A stretch of 28,060 nucleotides of DNA from JAZQNF01 sp045641505. Lineage in GTDB: Bacteria; Bacillota; Clostridia; Lachnospirales; Bianqueaceae. The notes below the pieces were generated by a model that was not told the DNA's origin, did no database searches, and worked only from the letters and a program-made list of their open reading frames with translations. The position numbers and the translations under genes were made by a program. The stretch spans positions 1-28,060 of the forward strand of contig JAZUHB010000046.1 of assembly GCA_045641505.1 (NCBI GenBank). Reading direction: 5' to 3'. Numbering within the stretch: the first letter of the stretch is position 1; each line of letters begins with the position of its first letter. Positions 21,030 through 28,060 of this stretch are shown one piece after another.

Positions 21030-22290
21030 GGAGGAGTTCCGCGAGCTTCTGACGGAGACGCAGGAGTACATCTCGCGTCATTACGCCTCGGCGCTTTCGG
21101 ACGGAGAGAAAACGGAGCAGCTGCGGGCCTACATCGCGAAATATCTGAAGGACCGCGGCACCAATCCGGCGGGGACGGAGCTCGTCGCCCGCCTCTATGA
21201 GGAGATGGCGGAGTACTCGGTGCTCACGCCGCTTTTGTCCGATCCGCGGGTGGAGGAGATCAATCTGAACGCCTGGGACGAGCTCTGGGTCCATTACCGG
21301 GACGGCCGGGCGGAGCGGGTGCGGTCCTTTTCCTCGCCGGAAAAGGCGCTGGACATCGTCCGCCGGCTGCTGCGCCACGCGGGGGCGGTGCTCGACAACG
21401 CGACGCCGATCGCGCAGGGACATCTGCCGGGCAACAAGCGCATCACGGCCATCAAAACCCCGGTCGTGGATGAGCGGACGGCCGTGGCGGCCTCCCTCCG
21501 CATGCTGAACGCGGAGCCCCTGACGCTGACTGAGCTGATTGCCCAGGGGACGGCCGACGCGGAGATGCTCGGCTTTCTCTGCGACTGCCTTTGCTACGGC
21601 GTGTCCTTCGTCGTGGCGGGGCCGACGTCCTCCGGCAAGACCACGCTGCTCAACAGTCTCGTGGGCGCGATTCCGCCGGGACGCCGCATCTTCAGCATCG
21701 AATCGGGCGCGCGGGAGCTGCATTTTTGCCACGTCGGCGAAGCGGACCCGGACGGGCCAAAGGATCATCTCAAGGTCCAGACGCTTTCGCGCCCGTCGGA
21801 AAAGGCAGAGCTGGACGTGTCTCAGGAGGCCCTTGGCGTCGCGGCGCTTCGCTTTTCGCCCGAGCTCATCGCCATCGGCGAGATGCGGGACACGGAGGCG
21901 GCGACGGCCGTCGAGGCCTCGCTGACCGGTCACACGGTCGTGTCCACGATCCATGCCGGCAGCGCCGAAAACTGTCATCTGCGGCTGGCGCTTTTGTGCC
22001 AGAAGCGCTTTCCCATCGAGTTTTCCGCTTCGATGATGCAGACCGTCCTGGCCTTTCCCATCGTCGTGAACGCGGCGCGCATGCCGGATCACAGCCGGAA
22101 GATCGTCGCGATTACCGAGGCCTGCGTCACGCCGGAGGGAAAGATTTGTTACCGGCCTCTCTACCAATGGGAGGGAGGGGCCTTCGTGCGCAAAAACGCG
22201 CCGGGTGAAAAGCTGACGGATCTGATGATCCGGCACGGACTGGACATGAAAGGAGGAAGCGCATGGCTCGGATCTCGGAGCTCTTCATGA
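21022..22290 (+). CDS. cpaF: CpaF/TadA-type secretion ATPase of the Tad pilus
   Basis: A hexameric cytoplasmic ATPase that powers pilus assembly. The 422-residue product has an N-terminal domain with VEEINLNAWDELWVHY. The ATPase core has Walker A GPTSSGKTTLLN (200-211), the Asp/Walker B region ELIAIGEMRDTEA and the His box GHTVVSTIHAG. I chose ATG 21022 because GGAGGAG is 7 nt upstream and the start overlaps the preceding stop; an upstream in-frame ATG at 20983 lacks this. The arginine-finger regions also look intact. The 3' end overlaps tadB by 28 nt. Confidence 0.95.
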   Translation: MNEEEFRELLTETQEYISRHYASALSDGEKTEQLRAYIAKYLKDRGTNPAGTELVARLYEEMAEYSVLTPLLSDPRVEEINLNAWDELWVHYRDGRAERVRSFSSPEKALDIVRRLLRHAGAVLDNATPIAQGHLPGNKRITAIKTPVVDERTAVAASLRMLNAEPLTLTELIAQGTADAEMLGFLCDCLCYGVSFVVAGPTSSGKTTLLNSLVGAIPPGRRIFSIESGARELHFCHVGEADPDGPKDHLKVQTLSRPSEKAELDVSQEALGVAALRFSPELIAIGEMRDTEAATAVEASLTGHTVVSTIHAGSAENCHLRLALLCQKRFPIEFSASMMQTVLAFPIVVNAARMPDHSRKIVAITEACVTPEGKICYRPLYQWEGGAFVRKNAPGEKLTDLMIRHGLDMKGGSAWLGSRSSS

Positions 22291-23111
22291 AGTTTCTGAT
22301 GCCGCGGGAGACGCTGTGGCGCGCCTCTGAGCTGGCGAAGGGAAAGAAGGATCCGCACCGCCTCTATGCCCGCTTCGGCAAGACCGCCGGAGTGATGAAA
22401 AGCCTGGGCAGGGAGCGGGACCTGGAGCTTCTGTGCTGGCTCGCGGTCGTGATCGCGGTGGGCGGGAGCCTGGTGTGCCTGCTGGTCCGCAATATTTTTC
22501 TGCTGCCGGCGGTTATCGCGGCGGCGTTTTTCGTCCCCTGGGTGCTGGGCCGGAGCGCGATCCGCGCCTATGAGAAGCGCTTCGAGGCGGAGCTCGAGAC
22601 CTCGCTCTCGGTGGTCACCACGGCGCTGATCCGCACGGGCGACATCCTGTCGGCGGTGCGGGAGAGTCTTCCGTATATCAAAAAGCCGGTGAAGGAGTCA
22701 TTCCAGGCCTTTCTCACGGACGCGACGCTTCTGGACGCCGGGACCGGGCGAGCGCTTTTTCGCCTGTCTCGCTGCTCGGAGAATACCTTTTTCCGGGAAT
22801 GGTGCGCGCAGCTCGCGCTCTGTCTGGAGGACCACAGCCTGATCGGCAGTCTGCCGCCCGTGGTCCAGGCCATGTCGGAGGAACGGATGATCCGCGGCGA
22901 GCTCGAGAACGAGGTCCGGGCCAAGCGGGGCGAATATCTCACCCTGGTCGGCATGACCGCGCTGAGCCTTCCCCTGATGAAGCTGATCAATCCCGCCTGG
23001 TTCGGAATCCTTTGCGGAACGGTGCCCGGGCAGCTGGCCGTGGGCATCTGCGCCGCGGTGATTCTGTTTACGGCGGTCAGAATGTTCGAACTCACGGAGA
23101 AATTCTTATGA
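22263..23111 (+). CDS. TadB-like inner-membrane pilus platform protein
   Basis: A type II secretion F-domain protein that forms, with TadC, the membrane platform on which CpaF acts. The 282-residue product has two membrane helices around residues 53-97, a cytoplasmic F-type helical bundle (SLSVVTTALIRTGDILSAVRESLPY) and two helices near the C-terminus. The ATG at 22263 has a perfect AAAGGAGG 6 nt upstream, inside the end of cpaF. Its stop overlaps tadC as ATGA. Confidence 0.9.
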   Translation: MARISELFMKFLMPRETLWRASELAKGKKDPHRLYARFGKTAGVMKSLGRERDLELLCWLAVVIAVGGSLVCLLVRNIFLLPAVIAAAFFVPWVLGRSAIRAYEKRFEAELETSLSVVTTALIRTGDILSAVRESLPYIKKPVKESFQAFLTDATLLDAGTGRALFRLSRCSENTFFREWCAQLALCLEDHSLIGSLPPVVQAMSEERMIRGELENEVRAKRGEYLTLVGMTALSLPLMKLINPAWFGILCGTVPGQLAVGICAAVILFTAVRMFELTEKFL

Positions 23112-23971
23112 ATGAAGCGTTGGCATTGATCCCGGCGGGCGTCGGAGTGCTGCTCCTGATCCCGGGTATGTTCGGCGGAAGGGAAGAGGAGTCCCGGAGA
23201 GCGATCCGGGCGGCGCTGTCCCGGCCGGGCCACCAGGTGCTCGAGAGCGCGCTGGGCGGTGTTTCCGCGGCGCTCGCGAAGAAGATCCGGCTGGATGAGT
23301 ATGCCCGCGAAAAAACGGCGGCAGAGCTTTCGGCCGCGGGCTTCGCGATGACGCCGGAGCGCTACGTAGCGGAGGCCGTGACCAAGGCCGCGCTGGCTTC
23401 GGTCTGCACGCTGCCGCTGGCATTCGTCTCGCCCTCGCTGCTGCTTGTACCCGCAGCTGTGTTTCCGGTTTTCTATCTGAAGGAAAGAGGCCGGGCCGGG
23501 AAGCTGTCTGTGGCGGCCCGGCGCGAGATCGAGGAGGAGCTGCCTCGCTTTGTCGACACCCTGAAACGAGGCTTTTCGCACAGCCACGACGTCGAGGCCG
23601 TGCTGGAGGAATACCGGAGCGTGGCCGGAAAGGCGCTGGCGGCAGAGCTCGCCATCACGCTGGCGGATCTTCGGTCCGGCCGGGTAGAGACGGCGCTTTC
23701 CCGCCTGGAGATCCGCGTCGGCTCGGAGCGGCTCGGCGAGGTCTGCCGCGGGCTCATCAGTACGGCCCAGGGCGACGACGTGAGCTTCTACTGGGAGCAG
23801 CTTTCCGGCAGTCTCAAGGAGCGCAGCCGCCAGGAGCGCAGAGCCCGGGCGCAAGTCCTGCCGCGGAAGCTCAACCGCCTGTCGATGACGGTGATGTTCT
23901 GCTTCCTGCTGCTGTATCTGGTCGTGATCTTTTATGAAACCGTACAGAGCCTCGCGGTTCTGTTTGGCTGA
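23108..23971 (+). CDS. TadC-like inner-membrane pilus platform protein
   Basis: The second F-domain platform protein, 287 residues. It has an N-terminal hydrophobic helix (~4-22), a membrane pair (~95-125), and the cytoplasmic bundle EEELPRFVDTLKRGFSHSHD, which contains the conserved T2SSF-type helix. Two C-terminal helices end FCFLLLYLVVIFYETVQSLA. The ATG at 23108 overlaps the tadB stop (ATGA); longer in-frame extension to 22799 is overlap with tadB, not real coding. A 45-bp GC-rich gap then precedes the pseudopilin genes. Confidence 0.9.
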   Translation: MNEALALIPAGVGVLLLIPGMFGGREEESRRAIRAALSRPGHQVLESALGGVSAALAKKIRLDEYAREKTAAELSAAGFAMTPERYVAEAVTKAALASVCTLPLAFVSPSLLLVPAAVFPVFYLKERGRAGKLSVAARREIEEELPRFVDTLKRGFSHSHDVEAVLEEYRSVAGKALAAELAITLADLRSGRVETALSRLEIRVGSERLGEVCRGLISTAQGDDVSFYWEQLSGSLKERSRQERRARAQVLPRKLNRLSMTVMFCFLLLYLVVIFYETVQSLAVLFG

Positions 23972-24016
23972 GCGGGGCGGCCCCGGCGGCCGTCCCAACT
24001 CGGATGCGGAGGGAAA

Positions 24017-24409
24017 ATGAGGAAAATGAATGCCCGGCGCGGGGAAGGCTACGTGGACGTGTGCGTAGGGATCGTCGCGTTCGTGATGTTTCTGTCGACC
24101 GCGCTCAACGTCTTCGCCTGTCTGAATCTGAAGACGGAGATGGACGCCGCGGCGCAGACAGTGCTGGAGGTTGCCTGCGCGGAGGGCCGGACCGACTCGG
24201 AGACGCTGCGCGGCCTCATTGCCGGCTACCGTGACCGCGAGCTTACGGTCTCGGTCGTCGCGGAGACGGAGGGGGCCGTTCAGCTGGGCGAGTCCATCGA
24301 GGTGAGCGTCAGCAAAACGACGGCGCTTTCCTTCGCTGGGATTCGCTTCCCGCTGGAGCTTTCCTGCCGCCGTCGCGGTCTCTCGAAAAAGTATTGGAAA
24401 ACGGTATGA
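24017..24409 (+). CDS. TadE-like pseudopilin (DUF4320-like)
   Basis: The 130-residue product has a short basic leader ending in NARRG, then EGYVDVCVGIVAFVMFLSTALNVFACL, a hydrophobic helix, and a small soluble domain. The likely processing point is Gly9|Glu10, the same GEGYVD signature as the pilin. The layout fits the DUF4320/TadE-type minor pseudopilins of clostridial Tad loci. I chose ATG 24017 (GGAGG 4 nt upstream); ATG 24026 is also possible and would shorten the leader to five residues before Gly. The stop overlaps the next start as ATGA. Confidence 0.82.
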   Translation: MRKMNARRGEGYVDVCVGIVAFVMFLSTALNVFACLNLKTEMDAAAQTVLEVACAEGRTDSETLRGLIAGYRDRELTVSVVAETEGAVQLGESIEVSVSKTTALSFAGIRFPLELSCRRRGLSKKYWKTV

Positions 24410-24873
24410 AAAAACGTGCTTGCCGCCGCGGCGAGGGGACGGTCCTTCTTTGCGTTCTGCTGATCGTTTTCGCGCTCGTGTTTTCGGCCGTGGCGGAGTA
24501 TTCACGCGCCGCGATCACGGTCCGCTCCGTGAAGGAGACGCTGCAGAACGCGCTGGATTCCTGCATCCAGCAGGAGGGAATCCGGGAGTTCGGCCGTCTC
24601 AAGAACGACGAAACGGAAAGCGAACTGATCCTGCGTCAGCTGCTGGACCGCTTCGGGGAAGGGCTCGCGGCGGAGGACGACGCTTATCTCATTTCGAATG
24701 GGGAGACCGTCATCTGCCGCCTGTCGGACTTTCGTCTCGAGCAGACCGGGCTTTTTTCCTGGCGTCTTTCGCTCGAAGCGGAGCTTCCCTTGTCCTTCGC
24801 GGGGGCGGGAACCCTTCGCGTTCCTCTTGCGCTGCAGGCTTCTTCCTATTATGAAAACAAATACGGAGAGTGA
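24406..24873 (+). CDS. Second TadE-like pseudopilin
   Basis: The 155-residue product starts with a strongly basic leader (KKRACRRG) and continues EGTVLLCVLLIVFALVFSAVAEYSR, a hydrophobic helix. A soluble domain ends in two beta-rich stretches. It shares the R-R-G-E-G-x-V signature with the preceding pseudopilin, and Gly9|Glu10 is the likely cleavage point. I preferred ATG 24406 (ATGA overlap) to an in-frame TTG at 24394. It probably forms part of the pilus tip or priming complex with the DUF4320-like protein. Confidence 0.78.
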   Translation: MKKRACRRGEGTVLLCVLLIVFALVFSAVAEYSRAAITVRSVKETLQNALDSCIQQEGIREFGRLKNDETESELILRQLLDRFGEGLAAEDDAYLISNGETVICRLSDFRLEQTGLFSWRLSLEAELPLSFAGAGTLRVPLALQASSYYENKYGE

Positions 24874-24875
24874 AA

Positions 24876-27686
24876 ATGAAGAAAAGACTGTCTGTTTTTT
24901 TGCTGCTCCTGTGTCTGCTGAGCGCGGTTCCTAGGCCCGTCTGGGCGCTGGATTACTCCGGCGAGCCGGGCGCCGGTCCGGGCGGCTCCCTGACGGGAAG
25001 CGCGACCGCGTTCTGTCTGCTCCATGCTGATTCGGCCTGCGGCTCCAACCTGATTTCCGGATACCGGTTCTCGGTGGCGGATCCGGCGGGCGGCCAGCGC
25101 GGGAGCTGCGTCGATGTGTACCGGGACCGATACCGTCATAAGGCCTGCGGACCCTCGTGCCCCTACAGCGGCCTGGTGTTCTGGGACAGCTACGGCTACT
25201 CGGGCTATTCACTGACCGATTCCGCGGGGCGGACCCAGAACAAGCTGAGTCTGAAAAAGTCAGCGGAGCAGGGGCTTCCGTTTTCGCTGAGAAGAGGGAC
25301 AGCGGGCCGCTACCGCGAGAGTGCGCTCGGCTTTACCGGCCCACTTCCCGGCTGCGAGACCATCGGAAGCTGGATCCTGGACCCGGTGAACGCTGCGCAG
25401 ATCGTGAGCCTTTGCCTGCCAGGCGCCGAATTGAACTACGGCGATCTGGTTCTGATCGAGCCCATTTTTTCCTGCCGCGTGGAGGGTCTGTGCTGCGGTC
25501 TGACCGCGTCGGATCTGGCGCGGCTGGGTCTTTCCTATTACGGGGACCGGGTGCCCGCCGGTGTCACGGGAGGCTATGAGTTTGCCTGGCTGAGCGCCTG
25601 GGTATACCGCGGCTTCCCGAACATGCTCTCGGTCACGGAGCGAAACCGCGCGCGGATGCTGGGACTTTCCCCCGGCACGAAGCTCGCGCTGAAAGCGAAG
25701 CCCTCGGCGCTGCTTGGCGGCGCGTACGGCATGGCGATGGCGATCGAGCTCTCGGAAAGCCTGCTGCCTCCCGAGCTGCGGCCCCTTTGCTGCGAGGCGA
25801 AGCTTTGCGGCGAGACCGTGCAGCTGAGCGAGGGTGAGGACCCGCCGCGGCTGTCCGCCTATCTGCAGAAAGGAAAGACCTACGTCCTTCGCTTCACCTT
25901 TTTCGAGGAGAGCAGCCGGTACCGTGTGCGCAGAAGCTTCAGTTCGTCAGCCTTCCGCGCGGTCCGGCTGACGAACACGGATGAGCCGGTGACGGAAATC
26001 GAGCTGACGCTCGGGTCCGACCGCGCGTTTCTGGACATAACGGTCCGGGAGGACTGGCTCGGCGAGGATGGGACGGTCATTCAGCAGGGTGAGGAAAAGG
26101 TCTTCCGCCTTCTGGCGCAGCCGGTCCTTCAGCCGTCGGTGTCCGTTCTCGACCTGACGGGCGGCGAGCTTTCCTGCGTCTATCTGGGACAGCGCGTGCA
26201 GGCGGTTTACCGCGCGGAGAACGGCGGTGACGAAGCGCGTGAGCTCTGTCTGTCCGGCTTCTTCGGAGAGGAGGCGGACGGCTCCGCGGCCGTTTCCGCG
26301 CTCCTGCCCGACGGCGCGGCGGAGCTGCCCGGCCTTCGTTTCCGGACCGTCACGGAGCCTGAACTGATCCTTTCCGCGAGGGCTGAGTGGACGTCGCCGT
26401 CCGGGAATGTGGTCTATTCGGCCGAGCGCTCCGTGCCCGTCTGCATCCCGGATGTCGCGGTCACGGCCATTCGCTTCCGCGATGAAAACGGTGTTTTCCA
26501 CGATCCGGCCCATCTGCCGGCGGACACGGAGCTGACGCCTGTGCTTTCGCTGGCGAATCACACCGGGACCGCCGTCTTCGCGGAGGTCTTCTTCGAAGGA
26601 GAGCCGTGCGGACTGATCAAGCTTCCGGCCCGCTCGGTCTGTGAATTCGACGGACCTGCCTTCACGGCGGAGGCCGGCGCGTTCGCCTGCGTCGGGGAGA
26701 TCTACCTGGAGGGTCAGGAACGCTCGGCGGCACTCGAAAGCGACCCCTCGAACAACCGCCTCGAGGTCCGCGGCAAGGCGGTGGCGGCCTACAGTCTGAA
26801 GGCTTTGGGCGAGGATGATTGGTATTATGAGAATACGGAGGTCTATTCCTCGGCATATTTCCAAAACGATTCCCCCACGGATCTTCGCGGCGGCGCCGTG
26901 GCGCGCTTCCGGGTCTTCGGCACGGACGGCCGCCTGCTTCTGACGGAGACGAAGCCCTTCGTCTGTCCGAGAGGGGAGCGGGAGCTACTCTATTTTCGTT
27001 GGACCGTCACGGCGGACGCGGCGGAGACCGTCATCGACTTTTCGCTGGACGGCGGAGCGAGCTACCTTCGCGCGCCGGTTTGCCGCGAGGAGCTGACCGT
27101 TCTTCCGCTGCCCTGCTCGGAGACGCCGGACACCGTCTATGAGGCGGCGGCGCCGGACTGGTTTGAGGCGCCCGAAGCGGATTTTGCCGTTTCTCCCGTC
27201 TCCGCGGACCGCGCCGAGGCCACGGCATCCTGGCAGGAATGGCGCTACGATCCGGCGGAGGGCTTCTCCCTCCGTCCCTGTTCTCTCCGGCTTTCCGGTA
27301 CGGCGGAGCTCTATCCGCAGACCGGTCTCTCGCCGAGGCAGGATGCCGGGCGTTGGACCGTTCGCAGCGGCTACGCCCTCGGCGCGTCCGTCTCCCTGCG
27401 TCTCTCGCGGAACACTCCGGAATATACCGGCATCCAACTGGCCTACGCACTCTTCCCCGAGTTCGCGTACTCGGGCGAGGAGGGCTGCTTCACGAACCTC
27501 GCGGGCGAGGCATTTTCCTGGAGGCTGGAGAAGCACTTCATGCCCCTCTGGTATCCGGACGGCGATTACGCGCCGGTCCTCCTGATCGGCGAGTTCTGGA
27601 CGCCCGTCGGCCGACTGACCCTGCGCCTCGCGCCCTCGGTCACGGTCGAGGGCAGCCTCTACGATGACTGGTACGTGGGCCGCTGA
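24876..27686 (+). CDS. Large secreted protein of the Tad pilus operon
   Basis: Function not recognised. The 936-residue product has a classical signal peptide (KKRLSVFLLLLCLLSAVPRP, cleavage likely after VWA at residue 24). The mature part is almost all extracellular. A Cys-rich N-terminal region (~25-220) is followed by several beta-sandwich-like stretches; one near residues 530-630 ends in DPSNNRLEV, as CARDB-type domains do. I see no LPxTG, no C-terminal membrane helix and no cell-wall-binding repeats. It is therefore either released or held by the pilus. As the last and largest gene of the pilus operon it may be a tip adhesin (inference). I chose ATG 24876 (GGAG 7 nt upstream) over GTG 24870, which overlaps the previous stop but has no spacing for a ribosome binding site. 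Confidence 0.82.
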   Translation: MKKRLSVFLLLLCLLSAVPRPVWALDYSGEPGAGPGGSLTGSATAFCLLHADSACGSNLISGYRFSVADPAGGQRGSCVDVYRDRYRHKACGPSCPYSGLVFWDSYGYSGYSLTDSAGRTQNKLSLKKSAEQGLPFSLRRGTAGRYRESALGFTGPLPGCETIGSWILDPVNAAQIVSLCLPGAELNYGDLVLIEPIFSCRVEGLCCGLTASDLARLGLSYYGDRVPAGVTGGYEFAWLSAWVYRGFPNMLSVTERNRARMLGLSPGTKLALKAKPSALLGGAYGMAMAIELSESLLPPELRPLCCEAKLCGETVQLSEGEDPPRLSAYLQKGKTYVLRFTFFEESSRYRVRRSFSSSAFRAVRLTNTDEPVTEIELTLGSDRAFLDITVREDWLGEDGTVIQQGEEKVFRLLAQPVLQPSVSVLDLTGGELSCVYLGQRVQAVYRAENGGDEARELCLSGFFGEEADGSAAVSALLPDGAAELPGLRFRTVTEPELILSARAEWTSPSGNVVYSAERSVPVCIPDVAVTAIRFRDENGVFHDPAHLPADTELTPVLSLANHTGTAVFAEVFFEGEPCGLIKLPARSVCEFDGPAFTAEAGAFACVGEIYLEGQERSAALESDPSNNRLEVRGKAVAAYSLKALGEDDWYYENTEVYSSAYFQNDSPTDLRGGAVARFRVFGTDGRLLLTETKPFVCPRGERELLYFRWTVTADAAETVIDFSLDGGASYLRAPVCREELTVLPLPCSETPDTVYEAAAPDWFEAPEADFAVSPVSADRAEATASWQEWRYDPAEGFSLRPCSLRLSGTAELYPQTGLSPRQDAGRWTVRSGYALGASVSLRLSRNTPEYTGIQLAYALFPEFAYSGEEGCFTNLAGEAFSWRLEKHFMPLWYPDGDYAPVLLIGEFWTPVGRLTLRLAPSVTVEGSLYDDWYVGR

Positions 27687-27723
27687 CGCCTGCCCGGGCG
27701 CCCGGCTCGGATCACAAAAAAGA

Positions 27724-27755
27724 AAGCTGATGCTTCGTAAAGCATCAGCTTTTTT
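27724..27755. terminator. Bidirectional intrinsic terminator between the pilus operon and a convergent gene
   Basis: A perfect 12-bp stem (aagctgatgctt/aagcatcagctt) with loop cgta is followed by a run of T on the + strand and preceded by aaaaaagaa. It is therefore T-rich after the stem on both strands. It lies 37 bp after the pilus operon stop and 63 bp before the end of the leftward GNAT gene. Confidence 0.95.
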
Positions 27756-27817
27756 CGTTTCCGGAGCGGTTTTGCCGAGCGTTGTGCGAAGGGTCCGGAG
27801 CCCTTCATGTGAAACCG

Positions 27818-28060
27818 TCAGTCGAGCTGGCCCGGCAGCACGAGCTTCACCTTCGGCGGGAAGCTCCGGTCGAACTCCTCCACGTCGGCGGGGTCCACGT
27901 AGTAGACCGGCGGCGTTCGGTAGACGCCGGTGACGCCGGCGAGATAGCCCGGGATCAGCTCCTTGCATAGGAAGAAGGACGCGTCGGCGCCCTCGGGCAG
28001 GTCGTGGTAACGGATGCCGAAGCGGCCGGCGTAGTCGAAGCCGCTCTTGCCGTAGAAGCC
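27818..28060 (-). CDS. GNAT-family N-acetyltransferase, C-terminal part (5' end outside window)
   Basis: The last 80 codons of a leftward gene. The visible product starts GFYGKSGFDYAGRFGIRYH and continues with ASFFLCKELIPGYLAGVTG, PPVYYVDPADVEEFDRSFPP and the end LVLPGQLD. The YGKSGF segment and the following strands fit the C-terminal half of YhbS-like GNAT acetyltransferases, which transfer an acetyl group from acetyl-CoA to an amine. The acetyl-CoA-binding motif itself would lie outside the window. The substrate is unknown. Confidence 0.78.
   Translation of the reverse strand, partial: GFYGKSGFDYAGRFGIRYHDLPEGADASFFLCKELIPGYLAGVTGVYRTPPVYYVDPADVEEFDRSFPPKVKLVLPGQLD

Noticed and set aside
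23972..24016. GC-rich gap between tadC and the DUF4320-like gene as a terminator
   Set aside because: It can form an imperfect GC hairpin but has no T-tract, and the downstream genes are clearly part of the same locus.
27789..27805. Hairpin aaggg/ccctt as terminator of the GNAT gene
   Set aside because: Short stem and no T-tract on the minus strand; the bidirectional terminator at 27724-27755 is sufficient.

Overview
The window is about 28 kb of GC-rich (roughly 65%) chromosomal DNA. It most likely comes from a monoderm Clostridia-type Firmicute, near Lachnospiraceae or related gut lineages. Supporting signs are a MutL with the endonuclease motifs, a linked miaA-hfq pair, a YnbB-type methionine-gamma-lyase-like protein, the firmicute form of the Tad/Flp pilus locus (with a DUF4320-type pseudopilin and no outer-membrane secretin), and strong AGGAGG-type ribosome binding sites. 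The taxonomic placement is an inference from gene content only.

Region 1 (1-11140, + strand) is a long co-directional run: 3' end of mutS, mutL, miaA, hfq, a PLP enzyme of the methionine gamma-lyase family, an RsmF-like RNA m5C methyltransferase, a CbrA/geranylgeranyl-reductase-like flavoprotein, a membrane-anchored N-acetylmuramoyl-L-alanine amidase, mnmA and mutY. Most junctions after hfq overlap (ATGA, TGATG, GTGA) or nearly abut. The run ends at a strong hairpin/T-tract terminator that overlaps the mutY stop. Its themes are DNA repair, tRNA/rRNA modification and post-transcriptional control. Several genes carry in-frame tandem duplications (mutL linker, mnmA, the mnmA/mutY junction, the mutY C-terminal domain), and the amidase gene has a sharply GC-poor internal block.

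Region 2 (11181-12377) holds one leftward gene of unknown function with PD-(D/E)XK-like motifs. It is followed by about 400 bp of non-coding DNA containing two head-to-head copies of a ~94-bp element with terminal inverted repeats, a 17-bp triplicate and a terminator.

Region 3 (12334-18935, - strand) looks like a five-gene operon. It starts at a good sigma-70-type promoter (TTGAAA, 17 bp, TAGAAT) and runs through a metal-dependent amidohydrolase, a prohibitin/SPFH protein, a membrane-anchored protein with two DUF4352-like domains, a HAD phosphatase fused to a nucleoside hydrolase, and a second stand-alone nucleoside hydrolase. It ends at a terminator. The last two enzymes are sister copies with an unusual metal-binding motif and may act in sequence on a phosphorylated N-glycoside.

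Region 4 (19097-27755, + strand) is a compact Tad-type pilus operon: pilin, prepilin peptidase, CpaB/RcpC-like, CpaE/TadZ-like, CpaF, TadB, TadC, two TadE-like pseudopilins and a 936-residue secreted protein. A bidirectional terminator ends it. Three products share a Gly-Glu-Gly-(Tyr/Thr)-Val processing signature before a hydrophobic helix, which suggests one peptidase matures all three. At the right edge, a leftward GNAT acetyltransferase gene is cut by the window end.
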